A stretch of DNA of 64,000 bases from Perlabentimonas sp041656735 (GCA_041656735.1 JBBACY010000007.1:1-64000); one strand, 5' to 3'. Shown: positions 1 to 8,420, numbered from the stretch's first letter. Translations and numbers: made by a program. The notes: a model not told the origin generated them from the sequence alone.

Positions 1-137
1 TCAATTATATGCGCACCCACTAGCACCTCGCGGCTTAGGCTATCCTTTACAAAACCAGCTATACGGTGCTGTGCAAACGAAGCAAGGCTTACGGTGAGCA
101 GCAGAGCAATTGCTGCTATATATTTTATTATTCTCAA
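1..137 (-). CDS. TonB-dependent receptor, N-terminal fragment (runs off left edge)
   Basis: Only the first 45 codons are present. Reading from 137 leftwards gives a signal peptide (RIIKYIAAIALLLTVSLASFAQ region) followed at once by residues typical of the carboxypeptidase-regulatory-like beta-sandwich that opens many Bacteroidetes TonB-dependent receptors (HRIAGFVKDS, then VGAH). The start is a TTG five bases after the stop of the preceding DUF4249 gene; an in-frame TAA at 147-149 excludes a longer start. It is therefore probably co-transcribed with the DUF4249 lipoprotein, the same arrangement as the complete pair at 20017-23235. Substrate unknown. The assignment rests on the leader, the first domain and context, since the barrel is outside the window. 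Confidence 0.7.
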   Translation of the reverse strand, partial: MRIIKYIAAIALLLTVSLASFAQHRIAGFVKDSLSREVLVGAHII

Positions 138-142
138 AATAC

Positions 143-1063
143 CTAGTTATTTGGGTCAATAATTTCCGATGTTACTGATGAATACCCTGTGAGTATCCCG
201 TAGCCATTATGCACGTTGCTATAGAGATTATAACTACCCGTTACTCCAACCGATAGTAGTGGCTCGCTGGTTGCCACCTCGTACAGGTACTGCTGCTTTA
301 TAAACTTATAGTAGCTATGACAAAGGGTACGCAACTCAACCTGCACTGGAAAAAGATTGGTTACCCAACCAGCATTATTATGGTTTGAGGCGCTGCCCGT
401 TGAGTAATTAATGGTCATGGTGTAGGTGCTACCCTCAATTAGCTCGTTACTAAACACGGCCATGGGCAAGCCCTCGTTAAGCAATACAGGATCAATAAAA
501 TTGAAAGGATGAGCTGCACTTGAATAATCTTCACCCTTAAAAAGCCTAATAACCACCTTGTAGTAAACGGTGGTATCGGATAAATTATCGAAAGTTACCT
601 TAACGGCAGGATAGGTTAACCCCTCCTCATCGACACCTGCCATATTAATATGTTCAAATTTTATTATGTTCTGATGCTTGGGAATTACCGTAGAGCATGT
701 GGCTGTTGGGTAGCCGGGTATAGTAACCTCGCAGCGGTACTCGCTATCCTCCTGCGCAACGAGCTGAGATTGGTAAAGTCCATCGCCAATGTACTCAAGC
801 GTTTCGGCTAATTCATTGTTGACGTATAGAGTAACCTCAGCGTTATCTACATCAGGGGTTGGCTTGGCAGTAAAACTCACTGCCTTTGAAACCTGAATTG
901 TAACGGGGCTTCCACTCTTAATAACGCCATTAACAACGGGCTTTTGCTCAAATTCGGGTGGGTTCCAGTCGAGCTTTTTGTGGCAGCTATTGAAAAGAAA
1001 CACAAAAACCAAGGAAAACCCTACAACACCTCGTATTCCCTTGTTATAAAAACTTATAAGCAT
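143..1063 (-). CDS. DUF4249 family lipoprotein
   Basis: A 306-residue protein with an N-terminal hydrophobic stretch ending in a lipobox (FLFNSC, Cys27), so it is expected to be a lipid-anchored envelope protein. Downstream it has the DUF4249 layout: an N-terminal beta domain with 'PVVNGVI' and 'VTIQVSKA', a 'NAEVTLYVNNE' strand, a glycine-containing turn, and 'Y.CEVTIPGYP' leading to the second domain. DUF4249 proteins are encoded almost always beside TonB-dependent receptors and are thought to be receptor partners; their ligands are unknown. Here the receptor starts 5 bases after the stop and a small barrel protein lies 10 bases upstream. It is a distant paralogue of the lipoprotein at 22339-23235. 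Confidence 0.82.
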   Translation of the reverse strand: MLISFYNKGIRGVVGFSLVFVFLFNSCHKKLDWNPPEFEQKPVVNGVIKSGSPVTIQVSKAVSFTAKPTPDVDNAEVTLYVNNELAETLEYIGDGLYQSQLVAQEDSEYRCEVTIPGYPTATCSTVIPKHQNIIKFEHINMAGVDEEGLTYPAVKVTFDNLSDTTVYYKVVIRLFKGEDYSSAAHPFNFIDPVLLNEGLPMAVFSNELIEGSTYTMTINYSTGSASNHNNAGWVTNLFPVQVELRTLCHSYYKFIKQQYLYEVATSEPLLSVGVTGSYNLYSNVHNGYGILTGYSSVTSEIIDPNN

Positions 1064-1073
1064 ACGTTATATT

Positions 1074-1616
1074 TTAAAACTTGAATGATAAACCGTACCT
1101 GAGATTTGTATAGCTACCATAACCAAACTCACCATAAACACCAAAATGACGAGTAAAGTAATATGCCGCTCCTGCGTAAACCCCGTAATCGGAGAAGTAC
1201 TTATGAGGTAGGGGTGAAAAGTTTTTTCTTTCGGGATTAATACCCCCAAGTTTCCCTGAAACATAAAGGTCAAACCGTACTTTTTTCTCCTTAACAATTA
1301 GTGGCAGAATATGAAAATTAGCATTCAGCCCATAGTTAGTAGCTGCGTAACCTGATATTGTCATACCTGTGGTTGTCCCAATATTTTCTCTTTTTATATC
1401 TTGATAGAAACCAAACCCTGCGTAAACACCAACCTCAATAAAAGAAACTATTTTATAGTTAACCTCAACCCTAAAGTTTGGGAGGTTATTGTGTGTGTCC
1501 TCTGGGTTACTTAGGGAAAAACCCAACTTAGCGTTAATCCTTTTTGGCACTGTATTAACCTGAGCAAAGGTGTTAATTGATATTAGCAACGAGGCTAAAA
1601 GCAAAAGTCTTTTCAT
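1074..1616 (-). CDS. small outer-membrane beta-barrel protein
   Basis: A 180-residue protein with a clear type I signal peptide (cleavage expected near TFA-Q, residues 18-19). The rest is made of alternating aromatic/glycine strands (for example VGVYAGFGFY, YGVYAGAAYYF, GVYGEFGYGSY) and ends in Phe (LRYGLSFKF), the usual signature of an outer-membrane barrel recognised by BamA. The size suggests an 8-stranded barrel. It lies 10 bases upstream of the DUF4249 gene on the same strand, so the three envelope genes barrel-DUF4249-TBDT probably form one transcript. No specific family or ligand can be named. Confidence 0.75.
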   Translation of the reverse strand: MKRLLLLASLLISINTFAQVNTVPKRINAKLGFSLSNPEDTHNNLPNFRVEVNYKIVSFIEVGVYAGFGFYQDIKRENIGTTTGMTISGYAATNYGLNANFHILPLIVKEKKVRFDLYVSGKLGGINPERKNFSPLPHKYFSDYGVYAGAAYYFTRHFGVYGEFGYGSYTNLRYGLSFKF

Positions 1617-1656
1617 TTGTTTGTTTTAATTATTAAAGTTAGAATAGTATTATTCG

Positions 1657-1699
1657 CAAACAGGAGTGAACCATCTTTCGGACAGTCCACTCTTGTTTG
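1657..1699. other. inverted repeat / hairpin between two lipoprotein-class genes
   Basis: CAAACAGGAGTG (1657-1668) and CACTCTTGTTTG (1688-1699) are inverted repeats with a single G/T mismatch and a 19-base loop. It lies downstream of the unknown lipoprotein gene and upstream of the barrel gene, both on the minus strand. There is no U-run on the minus strand, so it may be a weak terminator or an mRNA-stabilising stem. The rest of 1617-1836 shows nothing recognisable. Confidence 0.45.
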
Positions 1700-1836
1700 T
1701 TTATAATTTTATTATGGATACTTCATTGAACCATGAATAGCAACTTATATCCTGTAAATACTTATATAGAAAAGGGATAAGTATATAGTAGCATATACTT
1801 GACCTTTCAACATATTAATAGTTTTAGAAAAGCTCC

Positions 1837-2826
1837 CTAGTTATATTTCAAAGATTCAATATCTTTATCATCAATATAACGAGATGTGACTTTAAAGTAG
1901 TATTTATCAAACCAGGCAGTTCCTCCATGAGTAACATATGCACTACGCTGTACTTGAACAAAGCGAGTCAAATGGTTATTCCATTCTAAACTCTCGGTAG
2001 CCGAAACATCACCCCAGAAGGAATACGTCCAATCAAGTTCTCCAGTAATGTGTCTTTCACACCAAATCCATACTCCAAGATTTCTCTTGTATGGCCTTAT
2101 TTCTGCAAAAACACTACGCTCATCATGAGCTGGATAGTTTCCAGTACGTTCTTCATAGAGCTTAATTCTTACCCTATTATTCCCCGTAGTTGATCGGGCA
2201 GTACCTCCATTCCAAGTACCAACAATAATAGTTTCCTTCATATTGATATCTCTTGCATCTGATTCTACAAATCCTATTTCAGAATTTTTTGAGCTGGTAA
2301 ATGCATCCTCATTTATGCTTTTTAATAAATGTCCATTTTTTGATTCTACATATGCAACACCATTAGTGAATACTTTGAAAATAGTACCAGAAATTTGATA
2401 CATCCTGTCAGTATTCATTAAATACCTTGCTGGACAGTTGTAATATTTTACATCTAAAGTATATTCTCCTAACTCTTCATATAGTTCAACATACTGAGAA
2501 TTATTAACTACAAAGTTTTTAATCGCATCCATATTCTCAAAACTCTCAAAGTCTTGACTAAAATATACTTCTTCACATTTACTTCCATATGAAATAAACC
2601 CTTGTGCTTCCTCCCAAGCACTTAGTTCATCTGGGTTCAATGAAATCGTCTTATCAATGGCAGTTATATACTCCTCATAGTCTTTAAAAACCAACATCTC
2701 CTTTTCTGCCATTTTGACATCGGTAATCATTCCCTCATCCTTACTACATGCGCTATTAAATACTGTTAAAACCGTTGTGACTAGCGCAATTATTGCTACA
2801 CTTGCAAAACTTTTAATTTTATTCAT
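1837..2826 (-). CDS. lipoprotein of unknown function
   Basis: A 329-residue protein. The start is placed at the ATG at 2826 (MNKIKS) because it opens directly into a lipoprotein signal peptide with a lipobox (FNSAC, Cys27). The longer open frame to 2913 adds a charged, low-quality N-terminus and is unlikely to be translated. The first half of the mature protein is acidic and probably helical (EKEMLVFKDYEEY, LSAWEEAQGF); the second half is rich in aromatic and beta-type residues (VGTWNGG, RVRIKLYEERTG, VWIWCERH). I do not recognise the family. A TAnnTTTG-like element (3125-3132 on the complement) would give a leader of about 300 bases. It sits upstream of the barrel/DUF4249/TBDT genes on the same strand but 220 bases away. 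Confidence 0.7.
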   Translation of the reverse strand: MNKIKSFASVAIIALVTTVLTVFNSACSKDEGMITDVKMAEKEMLVFKDYEEYITAIDKTISLNPDELSAWEEAQGFISYGSKCEEVYFSQDFESFENMDAIKNFVVNNSQYVELYEELGEYTLDVKYYNCPARYLMNTDRMYQISGTIFKVFTNGVAYVESKNGHLLKSINEDAFTSSKNSEIGFVESDARDINMKETIIVGTWNGGTARSTTGNNRVRIKLYEERTGNYPAHDERSVFAEIRPYKRNLGVWIWCERHITGELDWTYSFWGDVSATESLEWNNHLTRFVQVQRSAYVTHGGTAWFDKYYFKVTSRYIDDKDIESLKYN

Positions 2827-3439
2827 CGTAATAGTTTTTAATTCGACATTAATTTGTTGAGTTGGCCTCACCTCCCAGAGTGATTTAGCAGTTGTTCTAT
2901 GGGGGTGGGGCATTTTTTTGGCCAGCTTTTGGGCTGCTGCTGACCTCCCTCCTTACTTTGTTTTAAGGGCTAAGGTAATCCCCCTGCACCAAGTAGTTTA
3001 CCTTATAATTTCGGGGCGGTATCAACCCCGCCATATGAACAATTGCCTTGCAATGGCATATGAATAATGATTTAATTAAATGTTTGTGGATGTTACTATT
3101 AGATTAGTAAAACATATGTGTTAACAAAAGTAGTGTTTTATATCAGATATATTCAACCCCCCCTTTTTTTTCTATGTTGTATAGCATATGTTCGACTATG
3201 GACTGGCTAATTGCCACAGCAAGAAAATATTAGGCGAAATATGCTATTTTATTTACTTTGTTATCATGCGTGAGAAACTGCGTGGTAGCAGCGTTACATT
3301 TGCTTCGACAGGAGTTACAGTGAGCCAGTCGAACTGCTCAGCAACCCTTGAGACCAAGGGGTTTTAAGTGGGATTAAATTTGGCTACTCACGGGGTGACT
3401 GTTTGCTTAGCAAGTACTCACCCCGTGAGTGCTAAATGG
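2827..3439. other. long intergenic region with hairpins, no gene seen
   Basis: No credible coding frame. It holds a C7T8 tract (3157-3171), a possible minus-strand -7 element CAAAAGTA (3125-3132), a short hairpin CCCTTG-agac-CAAGGG (3345-3360) followed by TTTT on the plus strand, and TTCGAC/GTCGAA arms (3304-3309 and 3328-3333) in a sequence resembling the degenerate palindromic spacers common in Bacteroidetes genomes. The strong hairpin at 3386-3430 is listed separately. Confidence 0.6.
3386..3430. terminator. long perfect hairpin downstream of the EamA gene
   Basis: ACTCACGGGGTGA (3386-3398) pairs perfectly with TCACCCCGTGAGT (3418-3430). The 19-base loop contains its own small palindrome TTGCTTAGCAA (3403-3413). 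It begins ten bases past the minus-strand EamA stop codon. There is no clear U-run on either strand, so it may be an RNA 3'-end structure or a factor-dependent terminator rather than a classical intrinsic one. Confidence 0.5.
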
Positions 3440-4351
3440 TTACAACCCCCGCTTACGAATATTCCAGTTTAGTATTACCAGCGAGAACCCAACCAGAGCC
3501 ATTCCTATTATGGCAATTAACGTGGGATGTTCGTTGGGAAGCATTATCCAGCTAAGCACAGCTCCAAGCACAGGGATAATAAATTTCCACATATTAAGGG
3601 TAGAGAGTTTTACGCCTGGGCGTTTGAGCAGGGTGTACCAAATTGAAATGGCAGCAGCCGAAAGAAAGCTAAGCCAACCCAGCGATAACCAATATTCTAG
3701 TGGAAAAGGGCCCGACTGGTAACCCTCGGTTATTAGCCCTAAAATAAAAAGCAGTGCCCCTCCAAACAGCATCGAAAAAGAGCTTAGTATTAGCGGAGGT
3801 ATTCGTTTCTTGTCTTTGGCAACCAGCAAATTACCGAAGCCTGTTAGAAAGTTGTTGATTATAAGAATTACAATACCCAATCCCACCAAGGGGCCCACGG
3901 CACCCATCTGTTTACGCCCAAGGCTTATAACGATAATTCCTGTGAGTCCAACTAAAATACTGGCAATTTTCCGCCTGTTAAGCGTATCGCCAGGCATAAA
4001 GAAATGTGCAACAATGGCTATAAAAATAGGACCCGAGCCAATAAGCATTGCGCTTAGCGAACCGGGCACCATATCAACTCCCTTATAAAAAAAGGCATAC
4101 TGCAAAAAGCTTTGCACAAAACCTACAAGCAGTATCTTGCCGATGTTCTGGTAAGCTATAATCAGCTTCTCTTTTAGGTTTGGTATAAATGGTAGGATAA
4201 GGAGCCCCGATATAAAAAAACGGATTCCTGCAAACTGAAAGGGTGATGTATATTGCAATCCAATTTTAATACCCACAAAGGCTGTTGACCACAATATGCA
4301 GGAGATGATGGCAAGAAAAATGGTTGAGTTCAGTACTGTTTTAAGTTTCAA
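3440..4351 (-). CDS. EamA/DMT family transporter
   Basis: A 303-residue inner-membrane protein with about ten hydrophobic segments arranged as two repeated five-helix halves, the drug/metabolite transporter (EamA) layout. The first repeat opens with 'ILWSTAFVGIKIGL' and 'FAGIRFFISGLLILPF', characteristic of this family; the second begins near residue 150 (GLGIVILIINNFLTGFGNLL) and includes 'PVLGAVLSW'. The family moves small metabolites or amino acids; substrate cannot be predicted. It stands alone, followed by a strong hairpin and preceded by the non-coding repeat copy A. Confidence 0.85.
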   Translation of the reverse strand: MKLKTVLNSTIFLAIISCILWSTAFVGIKIGLQYTSPFQFAGIRFFISGLLILPFIPNLKEKLIIAYQNIGKILLVGFVQSFLQYAFFYKGVDMVPGSLSAMLIGSGPIFIAIVAHFFMPGDTLNRRKIASILVGLTGIIVISLGRKQMGAVGPLVGLGIVILIINNFLTGFGNLLVAKDKKRIPPLILSSFSMLFGGALLFILGLITEGYQSGPFPLEYWLSLGWLSFLSAAAISIWYTLLKRPGVKLSTLNMWKFIIPVLGAVLSWIMLPNEHPTLIAIIGMALVGFSLVILNWNIRKRGL

Positions 4352-4430
4352 AATGCAATGTCGTTTAGTTTAGGTTGTCGGCGTTGATATAGGTCGACCT
4401 GACCGTAGTAAACAATATAAAATTCATATT

Positions 4431-4710
4431 TCCGTAGAACGAACGAATTTGTAGGATTCAAATGTTTATAGAACGATAAATTAGCGTAAAGCATTCGACC
4501 TCAACTAGGTCGCATATCATAGTGAAACAATAAACCTATATACATTCAAACCCTTCGGGAATATTGAGTAAACCAGCCAAATACGTAATAGTTAAATATA
4601 CAATACGCCTTACGATTATTGAAATTTAGTCGCTATTCAGCAGACGTGTTTACCAGATATTAAGTTGCAACAATTAGAAAGATTGTTGAAATTATATCGA
4701 ATTGACGTTG
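4431..4710. repeat. dispersed non-coding repeat, copy A
   Basis: About 280 bases that align end to end, in the same orientation, with 11924-12192. Exact shared blocks in the same order: TTCAAATGTTTATAGAA (4457-4473), GCATTCGACCTCAAC (4491-4505), CCCTTCGGGA, GCAGACGTGTTTAC (4640-4653), TATTAAGTTGCAACAATT (4658-4675) and a final ATTGACGTTG. Internal hairpins include CGACCT-caact-AGGTCG (4496-4512) and CCCTTCGGG. No open frame spans it. It fills most of the EamA-dusB spacer 4352-4761. It could be a small non-autonomous mobile element, a REP-like element or a repeated RNA; the sequence does not decide. Confidence 0.85.
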
Positions 4711-4761
4711 TTAATTAAACGGCATTCTTTCAAGACGGTTATTCTGTTCGTTTTATATCCT

Positions 4762-5778
4762 CTATGCCCACGGCGATGGATTAATACTATCGTCTTGCAC
4801 AAAGTTAGGGTACTTTTGAGCCACCATAGTTAGTAGCTCTTCTAATTCAATGGGACAATCGGATGTAACCAGTTTTAAGCGTATTTCCTTAAAGTTGGGT
4901 AGTCCTTTAAAATAGCTGGTTAGATGTCTTCGCAACTCAAGTATTCCGCGTCGTTCGCCTTTAAATTCTATGGATTTTAAAAGATGCTCTTTGGCAATTG
5001 CCACCTTCTCTTCAACGGAGAACGGTTTCATACGTTCGCCATACTGCATATAGTGCTTAATCTCCTTAAATATCCAGGGGCGTCCGTAGGTTGGGCGTCC
5101 AATCATTATACCATCAACCCCATACCGATTAAAATGTTCAACCGCCTTTTCGGGGCTATCAATGTCGCCATTACCTATAATGGGTATATGCATACGAGCA
5201 TTGGCTTTTACCTCGCCAATTAGGGTCCAGTCGGCCTCACCCCTGTAAAGTTGTGCCCGTGTTCTACCGTGAATTGTAAGCGCTTTTATGCCCACATCTT
5301 GTAAACGTTCGGCAATTTCAACAATGTGCTTCGATTCATCGTCCCACCCAAGGCGTGTTTTTACGGTAACAGGAATATGGGTAGCATTTACAATTTGCCT
5401 TGTCATTTCCACCATTTTAGGAATATCCTTCATCATTCCTGAACCCGCACCACGGTTGGCTATTTTTTTTACGGGACAACCAAAGTTTATGTCAATTACA
5501 TCGGGGTTTGGTTCGGTGGCCATTTTGCAGGCTTCAACCATACTCTCAATAATATGGCCATACAGCTGAATGCCAATGGGCCGTTCGTGTTCAAGTATGT
5601 TTAACTTTTTTTGGCAACTCTCGGAATCGCGAATTAGCCCGTCGGAGTTTATAAATTCGGTAAACATCATATCGGCCCCAAAGCGTTTGCATAGGTACCG
5701 GAATGAAGGGTCGGTAACGTCCTCCATGGGAGCCAAAAAGAGAGGCTTATCTCCTAAATCTAAATCCTGAATTTTCAC
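4762..5778 (-). CDS. dusB: tRNA-dihydrouridine synthase DusB
   Basis: A 338-residue flavoenzyme that reduces uridines in the tRNA D-loop using FMN and NADPH. It opens with the FMN-barrel signature 'FLAPMEDVTDPSFR', has the catalytic Cys101 in 'NFGCPVKK', then 'TVKTRLGWDD', 'TIHGRTRAQLYRG', 'GNGDI' and 'GVDGIMIGRPTYGRPWIF', as expected for the Dus family; length and motifs fit the DusB subgroup. The start follows a -7-like element on the complement at 5804-5811. It is monocistronic and divergent from the restriction-modification genes. Confidence 0.93.
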   Translation of the reverse strand: MKIQDLDLGDKPLFLAPMEDVTDPSFRYLCKRFGADMMFTEFINSDGLIRDSESCQKKLNILEHERPIGIQLYGHIIESMVEACKMATEPNPDVIDINFGCPVKKIANRGAGSGMMKDIPKMVEMTRQIVNATHIPVTVKTRLGWDDESKHIVEIAERLQDVGIKALTIHGRTRAQLYRGEADWTLIGEVKANARMHIPIIGNGDIDSPEKAVEHFNRYGVDGIMIGRPTYGRPWIFKEIKHYMQYGERMKPFSVEEKVAIAKEHLLKSIEFKGERRGILELRRHLTSYFKGLPNFKEIRLKLVTSDCPIELEELLTMVAQKYPNFVQDDSINPSPWA

Positions 5779-5803
5779 GTTAAATAGTAATGTTTAAGCG
5801 ATG

Positions 5804-5811
5804 CAAAAATA
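5804..5811 (-). promoter_or_regulatory. -7 promoter element for dusB
   Basis: CAAAAATA on the plus strand reads TATTTTTG on the minus strand, a match to the Bacteroidetes TAnnTTTG element, 26 bases before the dusB ATG. No well-spaced -33 TTTG was found. Confidence 0.45.
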
Positions 5812-5883
5812 GGGAGAGTTTATGTAAAACGGCTACTAAATCAAAAAAAACAGACTAACATATGAGGATGAAGGGGAATTAGT

Positions 5884-5891
5884 TATTTTTG
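5884..5891 (+). promoter_or_regulatory. -7 promoter element for the restriction-modification genes
   Basis: TATTTTTG matches TAnnTTTG, about 100 bases before the methyltransferase ATG. The -33 box is not evident and the region is AT-rich, so chance is a real alternative. No control-protein (C-box) repeat is visible. Confidence 0.3.
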
Positions 5892-5990
5892 CCTACTTTT
5901 ATAAAACTGAATGAGGGTATGCCGACGTAGTACTTAAACTCACAGAAAAGAAGTGCAATACATAAAAACACATTCGGTTAAAAGTTAACT

Positions 5991-7358
5991 ATGCGACCAA
6001 ATAAAGAAATAATTGAAGTTGATGTAGCGAAAGAGCCTCAATTAGCAGTTAAGTTTCTTGCTAAGCCTAATTTAATCAAGTCGTTAGAGAAAGGGAAGCA
6101 GGCTGAAACCTTAAATGTTCTATCCCTTTTTTCAGGTTGTGGCGGTATGGATTTGGGGTTTGAGGGTGGTTTTTCAGTTTTGGCTTCATCCGTAAATGAG
6201 GATTTAACCCCTCATTTTATTGAAAAAGAACTAGAAGATGGCTTTATTCAGCTAAGGAAAACCAAATTCAATACTGTTTTTGCCAATGATATTCTGCCCG
6301 ACGCAAGGAATGCTTGGATAAAATATTTCTCTAAAAGAGGGCACAACCCCGAGGATTTTCATACGGATAGCATCGTTGATTTGGTTCTACAGCATAGGGC
6401 AGGTTTAGATGTCTTTCCAAAAAATATTGATGTGGTTACAGGTGGTTTCCCCTGTCAAGACTTTAGCGTTGCAGGGAAAAGGAAAGGTTTCAATTCACAT
6501 AAGAACCACAAGGGCGAAATTATCCAAGGAAGTTCTGCATCGGTTGAAACAAGAGGACAGCTTTACATGTGGATGAAAGAGGTAATTGAAATTACCAAGC
6601 CGAAAATTTTCATTGCCGAAAATGTTAAAGGACTTGTAAATCTTTCGAATGTAAAGGAAGTAATTCAAAGCGATTTTTCGAGCGCAGGGGAAAACGGATA
6701 TATTGTTTTAGAACCTCAAGTACTTCATGCTGCGAACTTTGGAGTACCCCAATCAAGGGAAAGGGTTATCTTTATTGGCATTAAAAAATCGGCATTATCA
6801 AGTAAAGCATTAGAAGAGCTATCGAAAAAAAATATTTCAAGCAGCTACACTCCTTATCCTGAACCAACCCATTCATTCTCGGTAGAGGGGGAAAGGCTTA
6901 AACGACACGTAACGCTTAATGAAGTTTTCGAGAATTTGGTTGAGCCAGAGCTTGCAGACGACCTTTCGCAAAAATATTTTTCAAAGGCAAAATATATGGG
7001 TGCTCATTGCCAAGGACAAACTGAAATAAAACCCAATAGCATAGCCCCAACTATAAGAGCGGAGCATCATGGTAATATTGAGTTTAGAAGACTATCGACT
7101 GAGAATGGAGGAAAAATAGTCGAAGAACTAGAAAATGGATATAGAGAAAGACGGTTAACCGTAAGGGAGTGCGCACTAATTCAAACATTTCCACCTGATT
7201 ACGATTTTGTTATAGAAAAAAGTTATGGTAGAAAAGGTTCTTTTTTAGTAAGCCCATCTCAGGCATATAAAATTATTGGCAACGCTGTACCCCCCTTACT
7301 AGCCTACAACTTGGCAAAACGGATTGAAACTATTTGGGATTTATACTTTAAAAAGTAA
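5991..7358 (+). CDS. DNA (cytosine-5) methyltransferase of a type II R-M system
   Basis: A 455-residue enzyme that transfers a methyl group from S-adenosylmethionine to C5 of a cytosine in the recognition site, protecting host DNA. All main m5C motifs are present in order: motif I LSLFSGCGGMDLGF (residues 44-57), motif IV GGFPCQDFS with catalytic Cys155, motif VI ENVKG (about 209), motif VIII QSRERVIFIG, then a target-recognition stretch, motif IX RRLTVREC and motif X IIGNAVPPLLA near the C-terminus. About 40 residues precede motif I. The stop is three bases before the next gene's ATG, and that gene encodes the likely cognate endonuclease. The recognition sequence cannot be deduced by eye. 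Confidence 0.95.
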   Translation: MRPNKEIIEVDVAKEPQLAVKFLAKPNLIKSLEKGKQAETLNVLSLFSGCGGMDLGFEGGFSVLASSVNEDLTPHFIEKELEDGFIQLRKTKFNTVFANDILPDARNAWIKYFSKRGHNPEDFHTDSIVDLVLQHRAGLDVFPKNIDVVTGGFPCQDFSVAGKRKGFNSHKNHKGEIIQGSSASVETRGQLYMWMKEVIEITKPKIFIAENVKGLVNLSNVKEVIQSDFSSAGENGYIVLEPQVLHAANFGVPQSRERVIFIGIKKSALSSKALEELSKKNISSSYTPYPEPTHSFSVEGERLKRHVTLNEVFENLVEPELADDLSQKYFSKAKYMGAHCQGQTEIKPNSIAPTIRAEHHGNIEFRRLSTENGGKIVEELENGYRERRLTVRECALIQTFPPDYDFVIEKSYGRKGSFLVSPSQAYKIIGNAVPPLLAYNLAKRIETIWDLYFKK

Positions 7359-7361
7359 ACA

Positions 7362-8420
7362 ATGATTATTTCTGCAAATCCAGACCCCAACAGGAAAGAG
7401 TTTGACCAACTACTAAACTCAACCATAGAAGAATTAAATAGTCAAGCAAAAACAACAGCCAAATCCATTTCGTCTCTTACAGGAAACAAGATTGAGCCCC
7501 TTGTTAAGGATGTGATGTCGAATTTAGCCATTGGTTCGCCTTTTGAAAATTCTATTAAACTAATTGGGGGACAGAGATTTCCTGATATTGTTGCAAAGAA
7601 ATATTATGGTGTTGAAGTAAAAACTACAACTCAAAACCACTGGAAAACCACAGGCAATAGTGTACTTGAAACAACACGAGTTAACGATGTCGAAAGAATA
7701 TTTATGTTGTTCGCAAAACTAGCCAGCCCAATAGAGTTCAGATACCGTCCGTATGAAGAGTGTTTGTCTGAGGTAGTCGTAACCCATTCACCTCGTTACT
7801 TGGTAGATATGAATCTCAAAAAGGGGGAAACAATTTTCGACAAGATTAAAACACCTTATGACACTTTAAGGAAGAAAGACAACCCTATAAAAACAATTAC
7901 TGATTACTACAAAAGTAAGCTTAAACCAGGAGAGGATTTATGGTGGATAGACCAAGAAAACACAAAATCGAGCAACTTAGTAATTAAGGTTTGGATCAAT
8001 CTCTCTACTGAAGAAAAACAAGAACTAAAAACTAAAGCGATGGTTTATTTTCCTGAACTTTTCAGCAATAGGAGTGAGAAATTCGGGAGATTTGCCATTT
8101 GGCTAGTCACTAGGGAGGCAATAGTTTGTCCTAATGTTCGAGATATGTTCACAGCTGGAGGGAAAGGAAAGTTTGTAGTAGGTAAGAATGTTTATAACAG
8201 CGTACCTAGAATCTTCGTTAATCTATTTGAGAATTTAGACTCAATTATTGAAACTCTAATTCTTACTTCATCAGCTGAATTATCAGAACTTTGGGGGATA
8301 AAAACAACAGAGAAAAATAAAATTAGCGATTGGATTGGGTTAGTTGATGAAAACTCAAAGACCATAATAGACGCAAAGCATTTGAATGTTAAGCAGATAT
8401 TAAAAGAAATGATTAACTAA
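7362..8420 (+). CDS. type II restriction endonuclease, PD-(D/E)XK type
   Basis: A 352-residue protein whose identity rests on two facts. It follows the m5C methyltransferase by three bases, and it carries a PD-(D/E)XK nuclease core: Pro74-Asp75 in 'RFPDIVAKK', then Glu85-x-Lys87 in 'GVEVKTT', preceded by a helical region and followed by 'TTRVNDVERIFMLF'. It should cut unmethylated recognition sites. I cannot name the enzyme subfamily or target. No Vsr repair protein, controller protein or helicase accompanies the pair, so this is a simple two-gene type II system. The gene appears intact. Confidence 0.85.
   Translation: MIISANPDPNRKEFDQLLNSTIEELNSQAKTTAKSISSLTGNKIEPLVKDVMSNLAIGSPFENSIKLIGGQRFPDIVAKKYYGVEVKTTTQNHWKTTGNSVLETTRVNDVERIFMLFAKLASPIEFRYRPYEECLSEVVVTHSPRYLVDMNLKKGETIFDKIKTPYDTLRKKDNPIKTITDYYKSKLKPGEDLWWIDQENTKSSNLVIKVWINLSTEEKQELKTKAMVYFPELFSNRSEKFGRFAIWLVTREAIVCPNVRDMFTAGGKGKFVVGKNVYNSVPRIFVNLFENLDSIIETLILTSSAELSELWGIKTTEKNKISDWIGLVDENSKTIIDAKHLNVKQILKEMIN

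Noticed and set aside
2827..2913. N-terminal extension of the unknown lipoprotein to 2913
   Set aside because: The extra residues are charged and precede a perfect lipoprotein signal peptide starting at 2826; translation from 2913 would disrupt export.
4984..5770. Open frames on the plus strand opposite dusB, and similar frames opposite glyS, purD, gap and the dikinase gene
   Set aside because: They overlap well-identified genes on the other strand, have low-complexity translations and match no family pattern.
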